DNA from: Deltaproteobacteria bacterium
GTDB taxonomy: Bacteria > Desulfobacterota > Syntrophia > Syntrophales > Fen-1087
Assembly (NCBI GenBank): GCA_026388595.1
Contig: JAPLJM010000237.1
Location: 1 to 7,408 of the forward strand
Reading direction: 5' to 3'
Length of the DNA stretch: 7,408 bases
Made by a program: the position numbers and the translations under genes. A model generated the notes under the pieces. That model saw nothing but the letters and a program-made list of their open reading frames with translations, searched no databases and was not told the origin of the DNA. Positions 1-6,534 of the stretch are shown piece by piece; position 1 is the stretch's first letter; each line of letters opens with the position of its first letter.

Positions 1-679
1 TCAGGCCGGCGATCACCAGGGTGTTCCTGAACCCCCGGGCCAGTTGCAGGGCCGTGACCGCGGGCAGAATGAGAAGTGCCGAAACGAGCATGATCCCCAC
101 CACATTCATAGCCAGAACCACGGTCACCGCGGCCAAAAGGACCAGCATGGCATTGATTTTTTTCGTGTCAATTCCCGAGGCGCGGGCAAATTCCTCATCA
201 AAGGTGATGGAAAAGATTTCATGATAGTAAACATAAATCAGCAGCAGGACAAACAGCGACAGGACGATGGAAACCATGACCTCGGCATCGCTGATGGCCA
301 GGATGTTTCCGAACAGATAACTGAAGAGATCTACATTAAATCCCCCGGCAACGCTTGCCAGAATCACGCCGCCGGCGATGCCCAACGCGGAAACGACGCC
401 GATCGCCGCATCCCCGTAAATCCGGGCTTTTTCCATCAGCTTCAGGATGCCCACGGAACTCAGCATGACCACGGGAATTGAAATGTAAAGGGGATAGACC
501 TTAAAAACCAGGCCCAAGGCGACACTGCCGAAGGTGACATGCGCCAGTCCGTCGCCGATCAGGGAAAGCCGCCGGAGGACAAGCAGTACGCCCAGAACGG
601 AACAGAGCAGAGCCACAAAACAACCGGCAAGCAGTGCCCGCTGGATAAAGCCATATTTTAGATAGTCCAGGATGTCCAT
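1..679 (-). CDS. znuB: Zinc/manganese-type ABC transporter permease, ZnuB-like (3' end cut by window)
   Basis: Integral inner-membrane permease of the metal ABC-3 family that forms the channel through which Zn2+ delivered by ZnuA is imported, driven by ZnuC. The frame is open from an ATG at 679 to the window edge, giving 226 residues of an expected 265-275, so only the last membrane helix or so is missing. The translation is strongly hydrophobic with short charged loops. It shows the family signature GDGLAHVTFGSVALG at residues 42-56 (family pattern: D-x-L-x-H-x-x-F-x-x-V-A-L) and the cytoplasmic coupling segment DEEFARASGI at 161-170, which contacts the ATPase in this family. A GCAGG six bases before the ATG is a modest ribosome binding site. 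It is the last visible gene of the zinc operon but lies 213 bases beyond znuC, an unusual gap for these genes. Family assignment is secure. Zinc rather than manganese specificity is inferred from the neighbouring histidine-rich ZnuA and Zur-like regulator. Confidence 0.93.
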   Translation of the reverse strand, partial: MDILDYLKYGFIQRALLAGCFVALLCSVLGVLLVLRRLSLIGDGLAHVTFGSVALGLVFKVYPLYISIPVVMLSSVGILKLMEKARIYGDAAIGVVSALGIAGGVILASVAGGFNVDLFSYLFGNILAISDAEVMVSIVLSLFVLLLIYVYYHEIFSITFDEEFARASGIDTKKINAMLVLLAAVTVVLAMNVVGIMLVSALLILPAVTALQLARGFRNTLVIAGL

Positions 680-743
680 TTTATGCCTGCTTAAATTCCT
701 CTATTTAACTTCCGGCCTCATGGTTCATCCTACACGATATGAG

Positions 744-893
744 ACCGGTGAAAAATGGCATCGCCGTAGCTCAAAAATCTTTTCCGCTTCAAACATGCGC
801 ATACTCCATGATGATTAAAAATATGCCGTTAACTTCAATACTGGAAAGGCGAAAAACATTTGATTCGCTGCTTGCGAACCATTTTTCATCGGT
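744..893. repeat. Imperfect long inverted repeat in the znuC-znuB gap (MITE-like or REP-like)
   Basis: The outer arm ACCGGTGAAAAATGG at 744-758 matches the reverse complement of 879-893 (ACCGATGAAAAATGG) at 14 of 15 positions. Similarity continues inward with small indels (TCGC-x-GTAGC at 761-770 against TCGC-x-AGCAGC on the other strand at 877-867), then more loosely through TC-AAAA and TTTTCCGC-like stretches. The whole block could fold as an imperfect stem of about 150 bases. The right arm ends exactly at the last base of the znuC stop codon. No transposase is encoded, and I see no clear target-site duplication. A small non-autonomous element, a degenerate repetitive palindrome or a processing hairpin would all fit. 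No second copy is visible in this window. Confidence 0.6.
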
Positions 894-1660
894 TATGCAA
901 AGCGCTCCGTATGGCGGTGGCAGATAAGATGCTGCGCCGCTCCCCCGAAGAGGGCGGTCATGTTCTCCGATTGGCAGAACTCATCAAAGCTGCCGAAAAA
1001 CAAGATCTTCCGGTCGATGTACAGCAGCTTATTGGCATACCGGCCGATGGTACCCATGTCGTGGGTCACCAAAATTATGGTCACGCAGCTGTTCCGGTTC
1101 AAGTCCTGCAAGGTGGCAAAAAAATGTTCCCGGGTTTCCGGATCCAGAGCGGCCGAGGGTTCATCGAGAATGATCAGCTCCGGGCCGCCGACCATCGCAC
1201 GGGCGATCAGAACCCGCTGTTGCTGCCCGCCTGAGAGTTCCCCGATGAGCGTGTGTTTGATATCGGAAATGCCAAGCCGTTCCAGCGCCCGATCAATGGC
1301 CCTCTCATCCGCTTTGTCCAGGCGTTTGGGAAAGCGCTTCCGGGAAACCATCCCCAGAGACACCACCTCGCGCACAGTTGCCGGAAAGTTCGGGTTGAAA
1401 CTGTTGAGTTTCTGAGGTAGATAGCCGATCTTGTACCAGTCCTGAAAATCAAAAAGATCCTTCCCGAATAAGGAAACCCTGCCCTTAACCGGGCTGGCAA
1501 TTCCCAGAATGGACCGGATCAATGTCGTCTTCCCGGACCCGTTCGGCCCCACCAGGCCCACATAGTCTCCGGGCAGGACCTGGAAGGAAATGTCCGCCAG
1601 GACCTCCATGGCATTGTACTTGAAGAAGAGATGTTCGGCTTCGATCACCGCTATGGACAT
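893..1660 (-). CDS. znuC: Zinc ABC transporter ATP-binding protein ZnuC
   Basis: Cytoplasmic ATPase subunit that powers zinc import through ZnuB. All nucleotide-binding motifs are intact over its 255 residues: Walker A GPNGSGKT at 38-45, Q-loop glutamine Q83 in GYLPQ, ABC signature LSGGQQQR at 142-149, Walker B LIILDEP at 162-168 with catalytic E167, D-loop SAALD to 173, and switch histidine H200 in LVTHD. Length is normal for ZnuC. The ATG at 1660 lies inside the end of znuA (10-base overlap) and has only a weak GGGG-type ribosome binding site, so it is probably translated by coupling to znuA. The stop codon at 893-895 coincides with the edge of the inverted repeat that separates it from znuB, so the natural C-terminus could have been altered by that element; the tail after about residue 238 (AAQHLICHRHTERFA) is histidine-containing and not diagnostic. 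Confidence 0.95.
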   Translation of the reverse strand: MSIAVIEAEHLFFKYNAMEVLADISFQVLPGDYVGLVGPNGSGKTTLIRSILGIASPVKGRVSLFGKDLFDFQDWYKIGYLPQKLNSFNPNFPATVREVVSLGMVSRKRFPKRLDKADERAIDRALERLGISDIKHTLIGELSGGQQQRVLIARAMVGGPELIILDEPSAALDPETREHFFATLQDLNRNSCVTIILVTHDMGTIGRYANKLLYIDRKILFFGSFDEFCQSENMTALFGGAAQHLICHRHTERFA

Positions 1661-2649
1661 TGGAGGCCCCGTTTTAGATGTTCAAGATTCGTTTGCATCA
1701 ACGTTATAAAGCCGACGCCCCGGTCAAAATCCTCTTTGCTGATATTATGGGCGCCATGCAGCAGCAGCAGAGAGGCACCGGTTTCTTTGGCAACCATTTC
1801 CGCAGTCCGCGGCAACAGGAGTTCTTCATAAAAGAGATAATGCAGATCGTTTGCTTTCAGAATTTTGCTGATTCTGACCAGATTGGCCGGCGTCGGCTCC
1901 GCATCGGGGGAAAAACCGGAGAGCGCCACATACTTGAGCCCGTACCTTTCCGCCAGATAGCCGAAGGCAAAATGCCCGCCATGCACGAGCACCCTTTTCC
2001 GGCAGCCTGACAGGCCTTTTCTGAACTGTCTGTCCAGGTCAGTCAGCCTCTGCTTGTAGGCGTCTGCATTTCGTTGATAATAGTCCCGGTTCAGGGGATC
2101 TTTCTCAATGAAGCCGGCCAGAATATGATCCACCATCTTCTCGGCGTTGGAAAAATCAAGCCAGATGTGGGGGTCCCGGCCGCCCGGATCATGGTCGTGT
2201 CGATGTCCATCTTCATGCCCATGCCCCGCCTTATTACCACCCCGTCCCTGTCCATCCTGATCAGCCATCATGGCGATCCCCCGGCCGGCCTCAAGCACAT
2301 GCAGGCTCCGGGTCTGTATCCCTTTCAGCACATTTTCCGCCCAGGGCTCCATCGCCGGATTGGTGTAGATGAAAAGATCCGCCTGATTCAACCGGATCAT
2401 GTCAGCCGGCTTGGGCTCAAAGCTGTGAGGTTCAAGGCCGGGAGGCAGCAGCAAAAAGACCTCTGCCTTATCCTGTCCGATGTTCCGGGCAAAATCATAA
2501 AGCGGAAACAGCGCGGTCACAACTTTCAGTTTCTTGTTCACACTTCCTTTCTCGTCTTTTACCTGGCAGGACATCATAAGCGCAAGCGTGATCGTTATGA
2601 ACAGACCGGCGCATAGACCTGCTGCAATCATCCTCTGTGTCTTATACAT
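1651..2649 (-). CDS. znuA: Zinc-binding periplasmic lipoprotein ZnuA (cluster A-I metal-binding protein)
   Basis: Captures Zn2+ outside the inner membrane and hands it to ZnuB. The 332-residue product starts with a basic, hydrophobic signal peptide ending in LALMMSC, a loose lipobox with Cys28 as the probable lipidated residue. Expected metal ligands are visible: H75 in LEPHSFEPKP, H161 in DPHIWLD, and H226 in HFAFGYLAERYGL. Between the first two lies the charged histidine-rich loop typical of zinc-specific members (143-153: six His including HGHEDGHRHDH), thought to collect or sense zinc. The family's usual late Asp or Glu ligand region reads LLLLHGAHNISKEDF. A further His (H223) sits three residues before H226. 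The ATG at 2649 is supported by AAGGA five bases upstream. The stop overlaps the znuC start, and the repressor gene ends 116 bases upstream. Zinc is the likely substrate; manganese is less likely because of the His ligands and loop. Confidence 0.94.
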   Translation of the reverse strand: MYKTQRMIAAGLCAGLFITITLALMMSCQVKDEKGSVNKKLKVVTALFPLYDFARNIGQDKAEVFLLLPPGLEPHSFEPKPADMIRLNQADLFIYTNPAMEPWAENVLKGIQTRSLHVLEAGRGIAMMADQDGQGRGGNKAGHGHEDGHRHDHDPGGRDPHIWLDFSNAEKMVDHILAGFIEKDPLNRDYYQRNADAYKQRLTDLDRQFRKGLSGCRKRVLVHGGHFAFGYLAERYGLKYVALSGFSPDAEPTPANLVRISKILKANDLHYLFYEELLLPRTAEMVAKETGASLLLLHGAHNISKEDFDRGVGFITLMQTNLEHLKRGLQCP

Positions 2650-2765
2650 GCGTATCCTTCATGGTTCCGTCAATACTGCAAAACACAAAAACGTCACCCT
2701 CTCCTTCCGGGGTTTGATGAACCGGGGAGAAGCGCTATTGGGAATCAGGCTGCAATGCCCCACGA

Positions 2766-3206
2766 TCAGGATCGCTCCTGGCACTGCCGGCACACACCGT
2801 TGACATGCACGTGCACATCGTCGATCCGAAAGGTGCTCGGACCGGCAAACCAGTCCAGCGCCTGGGATAGTCTGAGCGGCGGCAGACAGGACATGGTCCG
2901 GCAAGTTTTACAGTAAAAATGCGGATGCACAGGATTATGAAGGCACGCCATCTCGTAAAGGCTCATCCCATGATCCGTCGGCAACTCTCTGATAATGCTG
3001 TTTTCTTTGAAGGAGGACAGAATTCGATAGACGGTAACCTTGTTGATCCGTTGCTCCAGGTCTGTCCGCTTCAAAATTTCTCCAACGCTGAGCGGTCCAT
3101 CGGCCTGAATCATCACCTTCAGCACGGCCATTCGTTGGGTCGTCCGGCTTAGACCCGCTTTCCGGAGGGTTGCCACCACATTGCAGTGTTCATTTTCCAA
3201 TGTCAT
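2766..3206 (-). CDS. zur: Fur-family metal-responsive repressor, probably Zur
   Basis: DNA-binding metalloregulator that, in this family, dimerises and represses uptake genes when its metal is abundant. The 146-residue product has the N-terminal winged helix (roughly 15-85) with the recognition-helix core KVTVYRILSSF at 56-66. It then has the metal region C88-x-H90-x3-H94-x-H96 leading into C99-x2-C102, and a second C139-x2-C142 pair; the two CxxC pairs form the structural zinc site of Fur/Zur/PerR proteins. A cysteine near position 88 is also used by the regulatory zinc site of E. coli Zur, which favours Zur over Fur, although that alignment was made by eye. It heads the znuACB operon, which makes Zur the most likely role and predicts autoregulation. 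The ATG at 3206 has no clear ribosome binding site, so the transcript may be leaderless or poorly translated. No better in-frame start was found. PerR or Fur specificity cannot be excluded. Confidence 0.9.
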   Translation of the reverse strand: MTLENEHCNVVATLRKAGLSRTTQRMAVLKVMIQADGPLSVGEILKRTDLEQRINKVTVYRILSSFKENSIIRELPTDHGMSLYEMACLHNPVHPHFYCKTCRTMSCLPPLRLSQALDWFAGPSTFRIDDVHVHVNGVCRQCQERS

Positions 3207-3224
3207 GGCTTTTTCTACATTAAA

Positions 3225-3267
3225 TGCAACTTGATTGCAAATATTTTCATGATGTTATATATTTGCA
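3225..3267. promoter_or_regulatory. Candidate Zur operator: clustered TGCAA/TTGCA half-sites in the divergent control region
   Basis: Two inverted repeats share a half-site. The first is TGCAA-CTTGA-TTGCA at 3225-3239 (perfect 5-base arms). The second is TGCAAATAT at 3236-3244 with ATATTTGCA at 3259-3267 (perfect 9-base arms, 14-base spacer). They lie 19 to 61 bases upstream of the repressor ATG and overlap the rightward promoter candidate. Fur-family proteins bind AT-rich palindromes at this kind of position. The exact consensus for this lineage is not known to me, so the link to the encoded regulator is inference from placement and symmetry. Confidence 0.5.
3235..3263 (+). promoter_or_regulatory. 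Candidate sigma-70 promoter for the rightward membrane-protein gene
   Basis: TTGCAA at 3235-3240 (4 of 6 to the -35 consensus), a 17-base spacer, and TATATT at 3258-3263 (5 of 6 to the -10 consensus). Transcription would start near 3270 and leave a leader of about 86 bases before the ATG at 3356. Both boxes fall inside the inverted repeats described as a candidate operator, so binding there should block it. Confidence 0.45.
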
Positions 3268-3340
3268 CATTGTTCAGGATTGAGGTACAAATAACCATAC
3301 CTTATTGATCCTGTTGTCATTAATGGGATTTATTCGTCTC

Positions 3341-3347
3341 GGTGGGA
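3341..3347 (+). promoter_or_regulatory. Ribosome binding site that decides the start at 3356
   Basis: GGTGGGA ends eight bases before ATG 3356. The earlier in-frame starts TTG 3305 and ATG 3323 have no purine-rich site upstream, so the shorter reading of the protein is preferred. Confidence 0.55.
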
Positions 3348-3355
3348 ATTTCTTT

Positions 3356-6300
3356 ATGCAACAGCCAAGACTGCGACTGCTTTTCGACCGAAATGACCAG
3401 CAACTGCTGGTCATGCTCAACCATGTCCTGAGCAGAGAGAAATCCAGCAAGGCCCTCAAGAACCTCCTGAATCCGTACCTGAATCCCCATGGGATCAAGG
3501 AACTGGCGGCGCCGCAGGGGCTGCGGATCGCCTACGCCATGATCAACTTCCTGGACTCCCTGGAAGCGGGCAAGGCCCATGAACGCGTCAGCGCCCTCCG
3601 TTCCGTCCGGGACGAAGTGCTCAATGTCACACGCAGCCCCCTGCGCAACAACACCGCGAGGGTGCTCCTGCAGATCATGAAAGAGCTGGTGCGGACGCGG
3701 GACGATCGTCGCCGTCAGCTTGAACTGGCCCATGATTTTCGTACGGCGCGGTCCGGGAAACCCCGGGTGATCCGCGCCCTGCTGCACCGCTACCATCTTC
3801 TGGAAATGCCGGAGGCCTGGAACCAGATCGCTTTCGACGATCACGTCCATGATGCGAACACGAAAGGGCGCAAGTCTCCGACCCACCTGATTATGGACGC
3901 CTGGATCAAGGGTATCCGCCATCTGACGGTGATTCATTACAATTACATTGAACCCGAGGCGGCGGCAGAGCTTCTGGAAGCCGCGGACATCATGAGAATG
4001 ACCATCCGCATCGGCGTCTCTCTCTCCGCCAGGTTCCGTGACCATTTTGTCCCGTTCATCTGGGTCCCCCGCGGCTTTGCCGATACCGGCGATTTCCTGA
4101 ACTTCCTTGCCGAAAAACATGTTATGGATTTTATGGCAGAGGGACGTAAGGTTTCCGAATACCGCGCAACCTGTGTCCTGGCGGCAATGCAGGCTTTCAA
4201 CGACCGCCATCGCTTCGATATTCAGAACAAATTTGTTGTAAAAATCCCCCTGCTCGAAGAAAAAGCCTTTCTGTCCTTCGTGGGTGGGGGACAGGTTTCG
4301 AATCTTCATCTGGCGGAGTTCATCCATCAGCACCTGCTCCCTGCCATGCAGATACGCTTGGCCGACCTTCGGAAACAGCATACCCGGGCAAATGCCGGTG
4401 AACGCCTCCGGATCGAGCGCCTTGTTGAGGAAATGAATGCGCTCGATTCGGAAGCCGTCGTGGAGCGTTATCTGAGGCCGGCCTGCAATCCGGATCTCCC
4501 CAATCCCAATATTCCCCGCGATGATTTCGATGAGCCGGCGCTGCTCAAGATGACCCCGCTGAACCTGATGAACCGCCTCCGGGAGCTCCACCCCAGTTGC
4601 CGCATCACACTGAGTCCGGGCGGATTGACCGATGCGGACGTCCTGGAAATCCTCTACGACTGCCAGGGTATGATCACCCACCTGGAAGTCTTCAATTTAA
4701 AAGATTATGCAGCCGGCAAGACCGTTATCTCACGGGAGATGAACGAACTGCAACTGGCGCTGAACGAAGGCAACGTCATCGCCCTGAAAAGGGTCATTCT
4801 GGGCGTCATCAGACAACAGGAAGGATCGGATGGTCCGTCGCCGGAGCAGATCAAAAAGCTGCGCGATATTCTCCACAATATTCCCCGGCTGAAATCCTAT
4901 TATAAGCAAAGCCCGCTGCGGGCGCGTATCGGCAGCGACTCCACAGGGCGTTCCCACCACCTCCAGGGCATGGGCCTCGCGATCAGGGAAACCCTGCCGC
5001 CTCATGCGCAAAAAGAGCTTCAACATTTCACCGGCCCCCACGGCGAGATGATTCCCGTCGTCACCTGCGCCTATCTGCGGGAAACCTTCATTCCCCGGGA
5101 AAGCGGCAGCGCCTGGGTGAATGCGTTCTACCGGCTGGCAAGGATTCTCCCCGGAATGCACCTGGTCGGCCAAAGGCGACGCGAAGAATGGGTCAAGCAG
5201 AATTACTCGACCCGCCTGGAAGCGCCGGGAAATATCACCACCCTGAGCGCCCTGCGGGAGGAGGGCGGCAATGCCATGACCCTCGAGGAGCCGCCCCCGC
5301 CGTCGGCGCAGCCGGGGTTTTCCTGGAAATATCTCAACAGTCACTTGAAAGCCGGCATGAAGATCGCCTTCGGTTTTCTACCCGCCTTTCTGACGTTTTA
5401 TTTGAGCAAAGACTGGTGGGTTCTGGCCTACGGTGGTGCCTTCATCTGGTTCGGGATTACCGGCCTTCGCAATATTATCCAATCGGTCCTGGGCGGCGGC
5501 GGCCTGCGGCGCACGCCCCTGCTCCACTGGAAAGATTACGTCAGCTGGGAGCGCCTGGCCGATTCATTGATGTTTACCGGCTTTTCCGTCCCCCTCCTCG
5601 ACTACTTCACGAAAACGCTCTTGCTTGAGAGGTTGCTGGGCATCACCACGGCCAGCAACCCCTTCGTCCTGTATGCCGTGATTGCCCTGGTGAACGGTCT
5701 GTATCTTTCCGGCCATAACGCCTTCCGTGGCCTGCCGCGGGCCGCCGTTGTGGGAAACGCCTTCCGCAGTATTTTGTCCATTCCCCTGGCCATTGTGTTC
5801 AATGCAGGGATCGGCATGATCCTCACCATGGCAGGGATAAGCGGGGTGAACGGCATCCTCCAGCAGTGGGCCGCCGTGATTTCCAAAATAGCGTCCGACT
5901 CGGTGGCCGCCGTGATCGAAGGGCTGGCCGACCGTCTCGACAACATGCGGATGCGCGCCCGTGACTATGCCGGGAAACTGCCCCAGTTGTTTGATGTTTA
6001 TGCCAGAATGGAGATGCTCCTCCCCGAAACAGATGTGCTCTCCCTGCTAGCGACGCCTGCAGGGATGATCAACGCCATGAACAGCGAAGCGAGAGATCTG
6101 GAAAAGATTATGATCATCAACGCCCTCGACCTGATGTATTTCTGGATGTATCAGCCCCGCGCTCAGAAAATCCTGCGTGAGCGGCTGAACAAGATGTCCG
6201 CCGAAGAGAAAAAGATCCTCCTGCGCTCCCAATTCATCCTCAGCCGGCGACGGGAGATGGACCAGATGTTCCATGACGGCCTCATCGGCCGTAATTACAA

Positions 6301-6373
6301 GCTGGCCCTTGCCTTTTACCATGCCCGCCACAAAGAATACCTCTCCGCCATGATAAAGATGATCACGGATTGA
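3356..6373 (+). CDS. Large membrane protein with a degenerate PHP-like N-terminal half; function unknown
   Basis: I do not recognise a named family. The product is about 1005 residues from ATG 3356; the frame is also open from TTG 3305. Residues 1-155 are helical and charged. Residues about 160-540 resemble a PHP phosphoesterase fold read by eye: DDHVHD at 161-166 (like D-x-H-x-H), GIRHLTVIHYN at 186-196 (like the strand ending in T-D-H-D, only H194 kept), GVS at 220-222 where PHP proteins have G-x-E, LHLAEFI at 317-323 (like P-H-I-A-x-x-L), VERYL at 369-373, LSPGG at 419-423 (like A-H-P-G), HLEVFN at 442-447 (like I-E-V-F-N) and GSDSTGR at 526-532 (like G-S-D-x-H-G with His lost). A proline-rich linker near 640-650 leads to a membrane region with about five helices (668-684, 687-711, 736-757, 769-785, 804-827). 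The last 150 residues are soluble and helical. A regulatory or binding role is more likely than catalysis. It is divergent from zur and shares its control region. Confidence 0.85.
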   Translation: MQQPRLRLLFDRNDQQLLVMLNHVLSREKSSKALKNLLNPYLNPHGIKELAAPQGLRIAYAMINFLDSLEAGKAHERVSALRSVRDEVLNVTRSPLRNNTARVLLQIMKELVRTRDDRRRQLELAHDFRTARSGKPRVIRALLHRYHLLEMPEAWNQIAFDDHVHDANTKGRKSPTHLIMDAWIKGIRHLTVIHYNYIEPEAAAELLEAADIMRMTIRIGVSLSARFRDHFVPFIWVPRGFADTGDFLNFLAEKHVMDFMAEGRKVSEYRATCVLAAMQAFNDRHRFDIQNKFVVKIPLLEEKAFLSFVGGGQVSNLHLAEFIHQHLLPAMQIRLADLRKQHTRANAGERLRIERLVEEMNALDSEAVVERYLRPACNPDLPNPNIPRDDFDEPALLKMTPLNLMNRLRELHPSCRITLSPGGLTDADVLEILYDCQGMITHLEVFNLKDYAAGKTVISREMNELQLALNEGNVIALKRVILGVIRQQEGSDGPSPEQIKKLRDILHNIPRLKSYYKQSPLRARIGSDSTGRSHHLQGMGLAIRETLPPHAQKELQHFTGPHGEMIPVVTCAYLRETFIPRESGSAWVNAFYRLARILPGMHLVGQRRREEWVKQNYSTRLEAPGNITTLSALREEGGNAMTLEEPPPPSAQPGFSWKYLNSHLKAGMKIAFGFLPAFLTFYLSKDWWVLAYGGAFIWFGITGLRNIIQSVLGGGGLRRTPLLHWKDYVSWERLADSLMFTGFSVPLLDYFTKTLLLERLLGITTASNPFVLYAVIALVNGLYLSGHNAFRGLPRAAVVGNAFRSILSIPLAIVFNAGIGMILTMAGISGVNGILQQWAAVISKIASDSVAAVIEGLADRLDNMRMRARDYAGKLPQLFDVYARMEMLLPETDVLSLLATPAGMINAMNSEARDLEKIMIINALDLMYFWMYQPRAQKILRERLNKMSAEEKKILLRSQFILSRRREMDQMFHDGLIGRNYKLALAFYHARHKEYLSAMIKMITD

Positions 6374-6418
6374 TGCAGTACATGCGGTCAAAATATGTGC
6401 CTATATCCTCAATTTTCA

Positions 6419-6447
6419 TTGACATATAGATATTCTTTCCCTAATAT
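6419..6447 (+). promoter_or_regulatory. Sigma-70 promoter for the PAS sensor gene
   Basis: TTGACA at 6419-6424 is a perfect -35 box, followed by a 17-base spacer and TAATAT at 6442-6447 (4 of 6 to the -10 consensus). Transcription would start near 6454, about 80 bases before the ATG at 6535. The surrounding spacer 6374-6534 has no gene, and no clear terminator for the preceding gene was found in it. Confidence 0.6.
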
Positions 6448-6534
6448 ACGGCCTCATAGATGTCAAGACGTCGGATCATGTAGCATAAGAAATGACAGAG
6501 GTTGAACAGGCTCAAATTAGGGGAGTGCCCAAGT

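Noticed and set aside
44..481. Plus-strand open frame of 145 codons opposite znuB
   Set aside because: Its Gln, Asp and His-rich low-complexity translation is the antisense of a hydrophobic permease.
705..728. Seven-codon reading frame with a GTAGG-like site just upstream of znuB on the minus strand
   Set aside because: Too short to judge. The composition shows no leader-peptide logic such as repeated regulatory codons.
2074..2616. Plus-strand open frame of 180 codons opposite znuA
   Set aside because: Shadow of znuA, whose minus-strand translation matches the family along its whole length.
2701..2730. GGTT-N5-AACC hairpin between the repressor gene and znuA, considered as a terminator
   Set aside because: The stem is short and bulged, and no T run follows on the minus strand. 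It may be a weak mRNA structure, but there is no support for termination.
3305..3355. Upstream TTG or ATG (3323) starts for the large membrane protein
   Set aside because: Neither has a ribosome binding site, while ATG 3356 has GGTGGGA at good spacing.
3320..4681. Long open frame of 453 codons on the minus strand inside the large membrane-protein gene
   Set aside because: It is antisense to a gene with clear domain-like motifs. The translation is rich in His, Gly and Gln with no recognisable domain, as expected from a GC-rich shadow frame.
6374..6418. AT-rich partial inverted repeat (AATAT...ATATT) after the large gene
   Set aside because: Symmetry is poor and explained by AT content; it does not make a convincing terminator.
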